A DNA stretch of 59,955 nt from Clostridiaceae bacterium. GTDB taxonomy: Bacteria > Bacillota > Clostridia > Oscillospirales > Acutalibacteraceae. This document shows, piece after piece, positions 9,133 to 18,056 of this stretch. The notes under the pieces were generated by a model. The model saw nothing but the letters and a program-made list of their open reading frames with translations, was not told where the DNA came from and ran no database searches. A program made the position numbers and the translations under genes. Within the stretch, counting starts at the first letter, position 1. Every line of letters starts with the position of its first letter. The DNA is taken from positions 1 to 59,955 of the forward strand of contig JAEDHT010000009.1 of NCBI GenBank assembly GCA_016296885.1. Direction: 5' to 3'.

Positions 9133-9708
9133 TCATGCCCAGGGGTTGCTGCTCTCCGGCTGTCTGATACCGGTCAGCAGGAACTGCTCCCACAGATACC
9201 ACTTGCCGTCTTTTGCCTGACGAAGTTTAATAGGACGCGGGTCGTCTGCTCCGCCGGAGGGAATGAACAGCTTGGCAATGCCCTGTTCGTCATAGGAATG
9301 AGGATCGGATTTTACCGTTAAGGTATAGGGAGATGTCGGCATATAATCGTTATTCGGCGTTGCGCCTTCAAAATAAGAACGGGGTACATAGTCTTTGTCA
9401 CGGAAGCGGTCGGAGATAAACTGCTTATCCATACCGTTCATCGGACGGGGGCCGCGCAGATAGTCAAGCATCTGATAACAAAGCTCCTTATCACACGGAT
9501 ACAGACACAGGGCAACGACCGTCAGTGCAGCCGTATCAAACGGTGTGGAAAGCGCCGCTTGGGGAAGCGCCTTGAAAGCCTCCAGACTTTCGGGAAGATC
9601 CGCAAATACAATTTTTTCGGTTTTTGTGCCGATATTTGCTGCCGTTTGCTTGACTGCATTTGTCACAGCAGAGGCAGCTTGGTTTTTCAGTTTATCAAAG
9701 AATGACAT
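9133..9708 (-). CDS. DUF6935-like hypothetical protein
   Basis: 191 residues. Begins with an amphipathic helix (MSFFDKLKNQAASAVTNAVKQTAANIG), followed by a compact domain with LPESLEAFKALPQAALSTPFDTAALTVVALCLY, GPRPMNGMDKQFISDRF, and a C-terminal strand region ending KDGKWYLWEQFLLTGIRQPESSNPWA. This layout matches proteins I associate with DUF6935 in Clostridia; the name is from memory. Function unknown; cytoplasmic. The start at 9708 has an AGGAGG site 7 bases upstream. Upstream lies a 440-bp repeat-containing spacer. Confidence 0.6.
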   Translation of the reverse strand: MSFFDKLKNQAASAVTNAVKQTAANIGTKTEKIVFADLPESLEAFKALPQAALSTPFDTAALTVVALCLYPCDKELCYQMLDYLRGPRPMNGMDKQFISDRFRDKDYVPRSYFEGATPNNDYMPTSPYTLTVKSDPHSYDEQGIAKLFIPSGGADDPRPIKLRQAKDGKWYLWEQFLLTGIRQPESSNPWA

Positions 9709-9762
9709 CTTATAATTCCTCCTATTAATATTTATTATTTGTTATTTGTTATTCTGCGCGTG

Positions 9763-9888
9763 TATAGGTTAGTTTTTGGGACTATCTTTACACCAAAGAT
9801 TCTGCCCCACACACGCGCACTTGCCTGAACTCTGAAGCTCAAAACTTGGGTTTTATGCCCATTTTTTATAATATCGCAACTCCTTAAT
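9763..9888. repeat. intergenic direct repeat, copy A
   Basis: About 125 bp beginning TATAGGTTAGTTTTTGGGAC, repeated with a few changes at 10014-10130. A shorter unit (CGTATTGGGTTCGGCTAT and its CGTATCGGGTTCGGCTAT variant) precedes copy B and follows it, so the whole 9763-10170 spacer is built of duplicated pieces. No gene seen in this stretch. Confidence 0.75.
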
Positions 9889-10013
9889 GCAACACTGCAT
9901 ATGCGCTGAGACAAGGAAGAAGTGCAGAAATGCTTTCGGATATCGAGCGTTTTTGACGCAGTATCAGTACAAAGATATCGATTAAAACCGTATTGGGTTC
10001 GGCTATCTTCGGC

Positions 10014-10130
10014 TATAGGTTAGTTTTTGGGACTATCTTTACACCAAAGATTCTGCCCCGCGCACTTATCTGAACTTTGAAGCTCAAAACTTGGGGTTTA
10101 TGCCTCTTTTATAATATCGCAATTCCTTAT
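10014..10130. repeat. intergenic direct repeat, copy B
   Basis: Second copy of the 9763-9888 repeat, sharing the segments TTTTTGGGACTATCTTTACA and AATATCGCAA. It ends about 25 bases before the stop codon of the 10155 gene. Confidence 0.75.
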
Positions 10131-10154
10131 TGGTTAAACCCGTATCGGGTTCGG

Positions 10155-10568
10155 CTATATTCGGCTATAGCGCAAAAATTGCAACTCGAACATATCATCA
10201 ACTTCTTTAAGCTCAACCCACGGAGAAATCTCTTCTCCCAACACTTCTCCATTGTTTCCGGTGTTATACAGGTTTTTCCCGTCTTCGGTCTTCCATTCCT
10301 TACGGTCGAGCACCATCATGCCATCGCGGATTTCCTTGCCTTCTGCAATGACTGCTTCAATTTGCTCCTGCGTACAGTCTGCAGGGAGAGACATCAGGTT
10401 TTCTGCCGTACCGTTTTCGTAAAAAATCATGAAAGAGTTCCGATACATGGAGAGGTCGTCTTCCTCCACTCCCTGAGCTTCCGGTTCTTCCACTGGTTTC
10501 CATTCCATACCGTTTTCCGGTGAGAAACAAAAAACCTCTTTTACTTTCCATTTGCCAATCAGATTCAT
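10155..10568 (-). CDS. lipocalin-like hypothetical protein
   Basis: 137 residues from the ATG at 10566-10568, chosen because an AAAGGAG site lies 8 bases upstream; a longer frame upstream lacks one. The opening (MNLIGKWKVKEVFCFSP) has the GxW-type start common to lipocalin-like small barrels, and the end (ELKEVDDMFELQFLRYSRI) is strand-like. No signal peptide. It lies 34 bases downstream of the DUF3298 lipoprotein gene and is probably cotranscribed. Function unknown. Confidence 0.55.
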   Translation of the reverse strand: MNLIGKWKVKEVFCFSPENGMEWKPVEEPEAQGVEEDDLSMYRNSFMIFYENGTAENLMSLPADCTQEQIEAVIAEGKEIRDGMMVLDRKEWKTEDGKNLYNTGNNGEVLGEEISPWVELKEVDDMFELQFLRYSRI

Positions 10569-10602
10569 TTCAGGTTCTCCTTTCGTTTTTTTTATTTTTG
10601 TT

Positions 10603-12219
10603 TTATTCACCGTATTTCACTCCGTCAAATACTTCCTCTAACATTTTACCGTCCACTGTCCATTCGCCGTCTTTATTATTAAGATTGACACGGACAATTT
10701 TTCCGTCTGAAAGCTTAAGGTCTGCCCAGTTCTCACCGTCTGTCCGGTAATATAAGGCTTTGTCTCCGCTTTTCAATTCTGTTGATTCGACTTCTTTCCC
10801 ATCCTCTCCGACAACCGACACGGTAAGGTCTTTAAGAAGTGTAATCTCCGTTTCAGAGCAGATTGTGTACCAGCTATGCTCCTGTACCGGAAGACCGTCA
10901 GCTCCCACACGGTAGCTGTCATAGCCGTAAGCAGTACCGAGCATCTGTGTATAGGTGTCTAACAGGAAGTTGTCCGGGTCTGAAAGAACCTGACGGGCAA
11001 AATATTCTTTTTCATAATCGATGATATTATGCCGCCCGGAATAAATGATGTCTTTTCTTTCGATCGTCCCTTTGCTCAGGTCGAAAACTTCAAACACCCA
11101 TCTATCGTCCGGATACTGCTGCCCTATGTATAGATAATTTTTCCCGTCCGCCGTATGCAGCAGCATAGGTTCAATAATATAAATACCCGTATCTTCTTTG
11201 AAGCTTTCGCCGTTCAATGTAACCGTCTGTGCTTCATAGTTGTCGTCTGCTCCTTTAGCTGCAGAAACCGTCAGAGAATCCGTTTTTTCGTCGCCGTCCA
11301 CGTCGAAAAAGAAAGGCTTTTCCTCCGTAAATTCTATACCGTAGCTTTTAGGAACCTCAAGGTATTTTTCGTTAATAAGCTCCGGATAGGAGGCAAAAGG
11401 AATCGTGATATTCTGAACGCCTGAAGCGTAAGGGGCAATATCATAAGGCTGAAAATAAATGCTCAGTCCGTAATAGTCAAGTACCCATGCAAGGTTATCC
11501 AGATTTTCTTGTAAAAATCGGACGAGGTTTAAATCCTCATATAAATAATCCTTATCCCAGAAGGCTTCCAATTGCTCTTGTACTGAATCAAAAAACAATC
11601 CCTCATGCGTTACTACATCCGTCAGCTTCAAACGTTCTCCGATCTCCGTATCAAAAACAGCACCTATCGTATACGGCTGGCCGTGCGTGCCTCCGGTGTC
11701 GGCAACACCCTCCAATATAAGGCTGAATACCCGACTGTCCGCCCTGCGCACGGTGACTTTTTCCTTAACCTCATAAAACGGCGGATGTTCCGGATCCGCA
11801 ACAGGCGTTTCCTTTGCCGAGCGCACTGCTTCTTCGTAAAGCTCCTGTCTGCTCTCTTTTCTCTCCTGCATAAGAGTTACAAGTGCCTGCTCCAGTTTGG
11901 GATATGTTTTCCTGTCCTCCTCACTCAGATGCATATACGGATATGTTATGCTCGCCGCAATGCGCTCTGATGCGTTATCCCAGTAACAATCGTAAAAGTG
12001 CCCGGTCTCCGCATTGAGCGTAGTAACTGCCTTTTGCTCTCCTGTATCAGGGTCGGATGTTGTGTCTGCGAAAGATGTTGTGCCCTCGGAATCTGATTTC
12101 GTCTTATCGGTTAGCTCTGCCTTGCCGCATGACGTAAGCAACAGCGCTGTTACCGCAAGGATCGCAATCAGTCCGATTTTTCTTCTTTTCTTTTTTAAGT
12201 AGCATTGCTCAAATATCAT
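10603..12219 (-). CDS. lipoprotein with RsiV-like DUF3298 domain
   Basis: 538 residues. A charged start (KKKRRK), a hydrophobic helix and the lipobox LLTSC (Cys31) mark a secreted lipoprotein; an AGGAGG site supports the start. A low-complexity spacer follows, then residues 70-300 contain the DUF4163/DUF3298 pair seen in RsiV and PdaC (EGVADTGGTHGQPYTIGAVFD; YDIAPYASGVQNITIPF). In RsiV this region binds lysozyme, but no sigma gene is nearby. The rest is a strand-rich domain with FFDVDGDEKTDSLTV, possibly calcium binding, and a C-terminal SH3-like stretch. Acts at the outer face of the membrane. Confidence 0.75.
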   Translation of the reverse strand: MIFEQCYLKKKRRKIGLIAILAVTALLLTSCGKAELTDKTKSDSEGTTSFADTTSDPDTGEQKAVTTLNAETGHFYDCYWDNASERIAASITYPYMHLSEEDRKTYPKLEQALVTLMQERKESRQELYEEAVRSAKETPVADPEHPPFYEVKEKVTVRRADSRVFSLILEGVADTGGTHGQPYTIGAVFDTEIGERLKLTDVVTHEGLFFDSVQEQLEAFWDKDYLYEDLNLVRFLQENLDNLAWVLDYYGLSIYFQPYDIAPYASGVQNITIPFASYPELINEKYLEVPKSYGIEFTEEKPFFFDVDGDEKTDSLTVSAAKGADDNYEAQTVTLNGESFKEDTGIYIIEPMLLHTADGKNYLYIGQQYPDDRWVFEVFDLSKGTIERKDIIYSGRHNIIDYEKEYFARQVLSDPDNFLLDTYTQMLGTAYGYDSYRVGADGLPVQEHSWYTICSETEITLLKDLTVSVVGEDGKEVESTELKSGDKALYYRTDGENWADLKLSDGKIVRVNLNNKDGEWTVDGKMLEEVFDGVKYGE

Positions 12220-12254
12220 AGTGTCCTCCTGTTTTGTAGGAAATGTCCGCTTAA

Positions 12255-12423
12255 GGAAGCTCTGATTAAATCATTTGTGCATACCCGGGAGCCGGATTTA
12301 TATAGAGATTGACTGGAATTTCTTGTGCTTACCTGTCGCCTGTGCGAAAAATTCCTGCAATATGGCGCAAAATTTGCAAACAAAGCGTCAACAGTTTTTA
12401 AACGTGAAATATTCAGAGGCTCC
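12255..12423. mobile_element. MITE with IS5-like ends, copy 1
   Basis: A 169-bp non-coding element with imperfect terminal repeats (GGAAGCTCTGATTAAATC left; mirror GGAGCCTCTGAATATTTC right) and the duplicated target TTAA at 12251-12254 and 12424-12427. The inner sequence matches, in opposite orientation, the element at 32531-32702 (shared CAGGCGACAGGTAAGCAC-type core). The ends resemble the IS5-family remnant end at 28088. Confidence 0.8.
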
Positions 12424-12446
12424 TTAATGTTCCAATCGATATGCGA

Positions 12447-13655
12447 TCAGAACTTTCCGCCGCCTCCGCCGTGTGTCTCACCGGAGGAAGAGGTGTGCGT
12501 TGTTGAGCCGTCGGAACTGCTTGTTTCTTTCGGCTTTTCGTACCTTGCAACCTGAGTATAGAGGAACAGATCATTACTTTCTGTCACATTCATGCTGTTT
12601 TGCTTTACATAGCTGTTCGCAGAAGATTGGAATTGCACAGTTTGCAGCTGGCGTTTCATACGACCGGTTACAATCGCTGCCACCACATAACCGATTACCA
12701 AAGCGCCGGCGAGGCACCACGCAAAATTAAACGGCTCTTTTGGCATATGACCGACATCATACGGCTTCCCGGTCTTCGCCTGTGTAAAAAATTCGTCGCA
12801 TAGCTCGGCTTAGGTTGAAAACGATTCTGCATAGTTGCCGTCGCTGAGTTCAGACAGGAATTTTTCCGAAATATATTTGATTCCTGCGTCCGTAATGGCG
12901 GTAATACCGTAACCGCATGTGGAAATCCACCAATCACGATTCTCCATACTGACAAGGAGCAGCACGCCGTCATGGTTTTCTCCGAAGCCATAGCCGTTGT
13001 AATCATAAAAATCATCGGCGTAGTCCATCGGCATTTTTCCGTCCAATGTATCTGCCGTCACAACAACGATATCTGCTTGCTGCCTTTCGCTGATTTCATC
13101 AAGCTTTGTGAGCAGAGCGGTCTTCTCGGAGTCGCTTAAAAGCCCTGCCATATCCACAACTCTTGAGGTAGTGTCAAGGATAACAGTGTTATTTTCTCCG
13201 AAACTCGGTGCAGCACCCGGTTTAACCAGCTGCGCTGCCGCATACATATAGGCAGCTATGCCGTCGCAGCTTTCTGCTTCCTGAGTATACGCCGCTCTCA
13301 GGTTATCTATATCATTTTAGCTGAGCATATCCTCCGGTGCACCGAAAAGATACATATCCCAGTATTCGTCAGTCTCTATCATCAGAATACAGTTTTCGCC
13401 TTTGTTAAGTAATGACTGTGATACATAATCATCTAAGTCCTCAGTAAAGGCATATACGAAAAGAATATCGGTGCCGATTACATCTGACAGCTGTGCACCG
13501 TATTCGTTCAAAGCATTAAGCTCATCATCACTTAACATTCCTACTCCGTCAATTATGTATGAGGCTTTAACTGTTTCTGCAAATGCGGGGATAACCGCTG
13601 TCATACAAAGGAGCAGTGCAAATAATACCGTCAATATACTTTTCTTCATCTTCAT
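12447..13655 (-). pseudogene. TPM-domain membrane protein (YdjH-like) with two in-frame stops
   Basis: One continuous frame of 403 codons from the ATG at 13655 (AAGGAGG site) to 12447, broken only by TAA at 13317-13319 and TAA at 12810-12812. It encodes a signal peptide (SILTVLFALLLCMTAVIPAFA), a first TPM-like domain (GVGMLSDDELNALNEYGAQL), a second TPM domain (VVDMAGLLSDSEKTALLTKL; ADIVVVT; YGFGENHDGVLLLVSM; RDWWISTCGYG), a transmembrane helix (WCLAGALVIGYVVAAIV) and the family's Gly-rich tail GGGGGKF. The second stop stands where relatives have Tyr. In Bacillus the related ydjH neighbours ydjG and ydjI. Here the product would be cut into pieces unless stops are read through. Confidence 0.85.
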
Positions 13656-13668
13656 CGTCTGCACCTCC

Positions 13669-14620
13669 TTACAGCAGCCATATCAGATAGGAAGCCGTAA
13701 ATGCAACAGCGCTTACAATAGCGGTTAAGCCGATCATCCATTTTTTGTATGCAGACTTGTCAAGCGGAAGATCTCCCACCAGCTTCCCGGTCTGTCCGTT
13801 CATAGCAAAGGTGTATTTTTTACCGTTCCAAGTGGTATTTAAGAGCCATACGGGATAAAGCGCATATTTAGCGTATGCGCTGTGCAGTTTTATGCTTGTT
13901 GATTCCGGGGTAACGGTCGAGTAGCCCTGCACCGTAGTCGCAAAGGCGTCCGCTGTGCTTTTCTTGATTCTTGTGTTGGCGCGGCTAATACTCTGCTGAG
14001 CATCAACATCGTATTTATCCGCCAGATATCCGGCGAGATAAGCCGTCTGGAAATCCACCGCTTCCGAGAAATCGAAAGGCTCTATTGATTCCATAAGGTC
14101 GTCGGGCATTTTCGATGAGCCGTCCACCGGCACTTTTTCAAAGCCGATGCTTCCGCCTCTTACAACCGAGAAAAAGCTCGTTTCGGTATAGTTATAATCA
14201 GCGTCGCTCCAGGTGCGCACACGGGTCGCTTTATATCGGATATTGGCGTCTGCGTCTGCGTCAAAAATCCAGAACGGCACATATATTCCCTTTATCTCGT
14301 CGATATGGTTCTGATCCTTAAACACCTTGGGAAGCAGCTTCTTGCCGCCGTAATGCTTTTTCAGCGCCTCTTTCGCCGCCGCAGGATTTGCAGACAAAGG
14401 AGCGCAGTCCCTCTGCTTCGCCTTGTAGCCAATCGGCTCCGGCAGCGCTATCCCAGTGCATATCTTCCTTAGGCTCGTTTTGAAGTTCGCTGTCATAGTT
14501 TTTGAGCGTTTCCATCTCAAATTCCGTATCACAGAACGGACATTTCATCTTTTGTAACGTACTGTCAAAAGCAATGGCATCGCCGCAGCATGGGCATTTA
14601 TATTCTTGTAATACTGCCAT
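13669..14620 (-). pseudogene. TFIIB-type zinc-ribbon membrane protein (YdjG-like), internal deletion
   Basis: Starts at 14620 with AGGAG upstream: MAVLQEYKCPCCGDAIAFDS, MKCPFCDTEFEME and a second half-ribbon FVCKSCGGE. At about 14388-14398 the frame shifts and roughly 40 codons are missing (the expected CPFCGNP knuckle and following strand); the rest continues in another frame as AKEALKKHYGGKKLLPKVFK, FWIFDADADANIRYKATRVRTWSD and ends with one membrane helix (GLTAIVSAVAFTASYLIWLL). The junction sits on GCGGCGGCGAAA, consistent with slippage between short repeats. Family members work with YdjI in Bacillus to recruit PspA to membranes. The 3' end is 14 bases from the TPM gene start. Confidence 0.85.
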
Positions 14621-14727
14621 TTCATCATCTCCTTGTGTTATACTAATTCCCGATATAAAGCAGACTTATATTTGCGAGGATAATTTGTGCAAAGATTGTC
14701 TGATTTTTATTAGGTGATAGTATTATT

Positions 14728-14874
14728 ACTAAACTCTAATTAAAATCTTTTTTGCATATTTTCCGCTTGATTTTCGAACTGTCCGAGGTAAGTGTTAGCC
14801 TTGACTCAGGGAATTCGCACGTCATAAGAAAAAACTGCTCAAGAATCTTTTATATTTTATTATCAGAGTTTAGT
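14728..14874. mobile_element. diverged MITE-like element
   Basis: A 147-bp stretch with inverted ends ACTAAACTCTAATTAAAA (14728-14745) and mirror ACTAAACTCTGATAATAAAA at the right (to 14874). The interior contains GCATATTTTCCGC as in the 32531 MITE. Its right end overlaps the last codons of the lipoprotein gene at 14863. A related end (ACTAAGCTCTGATAAAAA) is present at about 28065. No obvious target duplication beyond ATT. Confidence 0.45.
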
Positions 14875-15363
14875 ATTATCCGTTTTTTCAGCAAGACGGT
14901 AAAAAAACTCCTCAAGCTCCTTTTGCCACTCGCAGGTTGTGTACTGACTTCCGTCCGAAAAGTTCAGGCAAAAGTTATAGGTTGTTTTGTCCATAGTCTC
15001 AAACGGAGAATCTATCGGCTTTTTGTAATTTTCCGCATAGGTGATACTGTCATTGCGCTTAAGGATTTCAAACAGCGCGTCCATATCATCACTGCTGACT
15101 TCACGATTTTCAAACTCAGTTTCCACCTCATGGTCATGGGTAAAGCATCGTGTATCAAACAGCCATTTGTCCTGCTCCCTATGAATCCAAAAGTAATATC
15201 CGTAGGAATAGTCCATATGCCCGCAGGCTATGGAAACAGCACTGATTTCCGACATTGCGTGCTGTGCAGGCTTCGGCTCTTTATTACAGCCGAACAGACC
15301 TGATAAAACAGCTAATATTCCCACTGCTGCCACCGCCTTTATAAAAAACTTGCTGTACATCAT
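14863..15363 (-). CDS. small lipoprotein
   Basis: 167 residues if started at the ATG at 15363; an alternative is 15360 or 15369. Signal peptide SKFFIKAVAAVGILAVLSGLFGC with lipobox LFGC, then a soluble domain (HMDYSYGYYFWIHREQDKWLFDTRCF; EVSSDDMDALFEILKRND) resembling small periplasmic-type domains of Clostridia lipoproteins; no named family. The region upstream in the same frame (15364-15438) reads DVKDYKYPCCGTKCDIPRM, which resembles the start of the neighbouring zinc-ribbon gene and follows an AAAGGAG, suggesting a vestigial paralogue fused to this gene. The C-terminal codons overlap a MITE-like end. Confidence 0.6.
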   Translation of the reverse strand: MMYSKFFIKAVAAVGILAVLSGLFGCNKEPKPAQHAMSEISAVSIACGHMDYSYGYYFWIHREQDKWLFDTRCFTHDHEVETEFENREVSSDDMDALFEILKRNDSITYAENYKKPIDSPFETMDKTTYNFCLNFSDGSQYTTCEWQKELEEFFYRLAEKTDNTKL

Positions 15364-15458
15364 ACCCATCCGAGGAATGTCGCATTTCGTGCCGCAGCAT
15401 GGGTATTTATAATCCTTTACATCTGTCAGAATGCTCACTCCTTTCCGCTCTATAGATA

Positions 15459-15525
15459 AAACCCCTGCGGAATCTGTCGGACATGAGAAAAATGTATTCA
15501 TTCCGGTTTCTGTCCGCAGGGTTTT
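15459..15525 (-). terminator. rho-independent terminator after the DUF4428 gene
   Basis: Read on the minus strand, ACCCTGCGGA pairs with TCCGCAGGGG across a 35-40-base loop and is followed by TTTTATC. It lies directly downstream of the DUF4428 gene, so the lipoprotein and later genes may need their own promoter or read-through. Confidence 0.6.
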
Positions 15526-15555
15526 TATGCTTATTTCACACGGAAATTGCCTGTT

Positions 15556-16500
15556 TTAGATAATGTCGCTGTTATCAAAGGGATCTCCGCACTGCGGGCA
15601 GAACTTCGGAGGCTGTTGCCCCGGCTCCGGTTTCCAGCCGCATTTATCACACCTGAAAGAACGCTGTGACTGCGGTTTTTTTACGCCGCAGTTCTGACAG
15701 AAAGCACCGTTGTTCTGTGTACCGCAGGACGGGCAGAACCAAGTTCCGGACTCGGCACCCGCCGCGGCTGTGACAGAACCGAAAGCGGCTGCCGATTGAC
15801 CGTAATTCTGCGAAGGCTGTGCATAGCCCTGTGTCTGCTGAGCATAAGAGGGCGCTGACTGAGCATATCCCGCCTGTGCCTGTCCGTAACTTACCTGCGG
15901 TGCCGTATTTCTGCCGGTCAGGGCTGCACTCAGTTCATACATACGGCGTTCATATTCACGGTATAAATCAGTACACCTGCTGTCCGGATGGTTTCCGTCT
16001 GACAGTTCCAGATTAATTTCGTTGAACCACGGTGAATTAATCAGAATCTGCACATTGAATTCATAGCTGTATTCATATCGGGGCGGGTTGTAGCTCACGC
16101 TTTTTCCATCCGCGGTTTCCCGATAAATTTCATCTTTGTTTTCTTTAATATCCGTATTGCAGGCGGTCACCTGTGACAGTGAAATTATATCCGGGTTGTC
16201 GTCACGCCAATTTGAACGGCTTGTGACGATAAAGGCGCCTGCCGCTTCGTCTATGTATACCTTTCTGCTTTCACCGAAAGTTTTAGTAGGACGGAAAGTT
16301 GCGAGCTTCTGCTTGTTTTCTTCACGGTAAGCAAGCTGCTGTTTGATTTCCTCAACGGTTGCACTCCTTCTTCCACTAAAAAACGGGGAAAGCTTTGATG
16401 CGCAGTCCTTGCAGAGATTGCCGTCCTCAAGCTTGCGGTTGCCCAAAAGTCCTATCTTTTCTCCGCATATATCGCAGTATTTTTTATCAAATAATCCCAT
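15556..16500 (-). CDS. DUF4428 / zinc-ribbon protein
   Basis: 314 residues. The N-terminus (KKYCDICGEKIGLLGNRKLEDGNLCKDC) is the DUF4428 zinc finger; residues 60-190 form a PH-like or bPH domain (VYIDEAAGAFIVTSRSNWRDDNPDIISLSQV). A Gln/Tyr/Ala-rich linker with AGYAQSAPSYAQQTQGYAQ-like repeats follows, then two C-terminal zinc ribbons (FCPSCGTQNNGAFCQNCG; FRCDKCGWKP...FCPQCGDPFD). No membrane segment. The C-terminal ribbon and the ending DII match those of the SPFH neighbour 23 bases upstream, pointing to a shared partner or complex. Intact. Confidence 0.8.
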   Translation of the reverse strand: MGLFDKKYCDICGEKIGLLGNRKLEDGNLCKDCASKLSPFFSGRRSATVEEIKQQLAYREENKQKLATFRPTKTFGESRKVYIDEAAGAFIVTSRSNWRDDNPDIISLSQVTACNTDIKENKDEIYRETADGKSVSYNPPRYEYSYEFNVQILINSPWFNEINLELSDGNHPDSRCTDLYREYERRMYELSAALTGRNTAPQVSYGQAQAGYAQSAPSYAQQTQGYAQPSQNYGQSAAAFGSVTAAAGAESGTWFCPSCGTQNNGAFCQNCGVKKPQSQRSFRCDKCGWKPEPGQQPPKFCPQCGDPFDNSDII

Positions 16501-16523
16501 AATCTGTTCTCCAATCTCTAATC

Positions 16524-17843
16524 TTAGATAATATCGCCGTCGTCAAACGGATCGCCGCATTCCGGGCAGAATTTGCCCTTGTTTACCGTACCGCATGAGC
16601 AAGTCCAGCCGTCGGTATTTGCAGGCTTCGGTGAGCCGCACTCGGGGCAGAATTTTCCTGTTGCCGTTGCGCCGCATTTGCATTTCCATGAGTTTGCCTG
16701 CACCGGCTCGACCTTCTTTGCGCCGCACTCAAGGCAGAATCTACCTGTTGCAATTGCACCGCAGGAGCACTTCCACCGAGGCTCGTCTATATAGTCGGGC
16801 ATATCGGCAGGCTTCTGAGTCTGCTGTTGTTGCTGCTGTCCCATTGCAAAAAGGTTCTGTGCGTTCATCGCGCCGCCTGCGTTCATAGCCATACCCATTC
16901 CAATAAAGCCCGTCATAGCGCCTGCCTTGTTTGAAGCTGCGGCTTTCATAGTATCCGCCTGTGCGCCCACAAGGGTAGCGCCTGCCATAGTCGGATCGCG
17001 CATAATAGCTGTGCGCTGTGCTTGCTTGATCATTTCAGCGTCTTCTTCCGGCAAGGTAACCGAACCGAGCGCAATGCTGACAACTTTTAAGCCTCTCAAT
17101 TCGCCCCATTTTGTACTGAGGGCTACATTCATAGCGTCTTCAAGCTCGGTATTGTGGGAAACAATCTGATTCGGACGAAGCTCTAAATCGGAAAGCTTTC
17201 CGAATGCCGGCTGCAGAGCGCTTATAAATTCGGTTTTCAACTGGCTGTCAAGCTCGTCGCGGGTGTATTCCTGTTCCACATTTCCGCACACATTGGTGTA
17301 GAACAACAGCGGATCTGCGATCTTATATGAATACACGCCTGAACAGCGCACCGATACATCTATATCCAGACCGATTTTGGAATCAACTACGCGGAAAGGA
17401 ATCGGATTAGGCGTGCCGAATTTGTTGTCGATAAGCTCTTTTGTGTTGAAGTAGTATACACGTTGATCCTTGCCGGTATCTCCGCCGTATGCGAAACGCT
17501 TTCCGATTGTGCGGAAAGTATCCTTTATGCTGTCGCCGAGCTTACCTGAGAAAATGCTCGGCTCGGTTGAAGAATCGTATGTAAATTCACCCGGTTCGGC
17601 GCATACCTCTACGATTTTTCCTTGCTCCACGATAATCATGCACTGGCCGTCGGCTACGGCAATTCCGGAGCCGTTTGAGATGATGTTGTCGTTTCCTTTT
17701 GTGTTGGAGGAACGGCCGCTGATACGCTTCTGACCTTTGGTCACCATGACCTCTTTGCCCATTGCTTCGCAGTAGAAAAATTCTTTCCACTGGTCGGCAA
17801 GTACACCTCCGACAGCGCCCATTCCTGCCTTAATAAGTCCCAT
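16524..17843 (-). CDS. SPFH-domain zinc-ribbon protein (YdjI-like)
   Basis: 439 residues. Residues 20-300 form the SPFH/virion-core-like domain (EFFYCEAMGKEVMVTKGQKRI; GECGEFTYD-type strand; LDIDVSVRCSGVYSYKIADPLLFY; LKTEFISALQPAFGKLSDLELRPNQI; WGELRGLKVVSIALGSVTLPEED). An Ala/Gly/Met-rich stretch and a polyglutamine run follow, then three zinc ribbons (CSCGAIATGRFCLECG; CKCGATATGKFCPECG; CSCGTVNKGKFCPECG). B. subtilis YdjI with YdjG anchors PspA to stressed membranes; no PspA gene is in this window. First gene of the cluster, with AAAGGAAAG upstream of the start. Intact, unlike the YdjG- and YdjH-like genes downstream. Confidence 0.85.
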   Translation of the reverse strand: MGLIKAGMGAVGGVLADQWKEFFYCEAMGKEVMVTKGQKRISGRSSNTKGNDNIISNGSGIAVADGQCMIIVEQGKIVEVCAEPGEFTYDSSTEPSIFSGKLGDSIKDTFRTIGKRFAYGGDTGKDQRVYYFNTKELIDNKFGTPNPIPFRVVDSKIGLDIDVSVRCSGVYSYKIADPLLFYTNVCGNVEQEYTRDELDSQLKTEFISALQPAFGKLSDLELRPNQIVSHNTELEDAMNVALSTKWGELRGLKVVSIALGSVTLPEEDAEMIKQAQRTAIMRDPTMAGATLVGAQADTMKAAASNKAGAMTGFIGMGMAMNAGGAMNAQNLFAMGQQQQQQTQKPADMPDYIDEPRWKCSCGAIATGRFCLECGAKKVEPVQANSWKCKCGATATGKFCPECGSPKPANTDGWTCSCGTVNKGKFCPECGDPFDDGDII

Positions 17844-18056
17844 AACTGACTTTCCTTTCGAGTTTTTATTTTAAAAAGGTTAATCCTATTTCATCTGATT
17901 TTTTATAAAACCTGATGTATCAATTTATCTTTGTTAGTTTAATAATTTATTAAGGGATAAGCCCGTACGAAAGTCCACGATAAAACATTATGTAGGAAAA
18001 TAGGCTTATCCCGATTTTTTACCAAACTCAAGTATAATTTTAACCGTACAAATTTT
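17844..18056. other. spacer with 10-bp inverted repeat
   Basis: 213 bp between two minus-strand genes. GGGATAAGCC at 17954-17963 is mirrored perfectly by GGCTTATCCC at 18003-18012, with a 39-base gap and a T-rich stretch to the right. The T run faces the plus strand, where no gene ends, so it is not an obvious terminator; a decayed insertion end or operator is possible. Confidence 0.4.

Noticed and set aside
12447..13655. Alternative genetic code with TAA as sense
   Set aside because: Many intact genes in the window end in TAA, and the core genes contain no internal TAA, so the two stops are local.
17954..18012. Rho-independent terminator
   Set aside because: The T-rich side faces the plus strand, where no transcript is expected to end; the loop is 39 bases.
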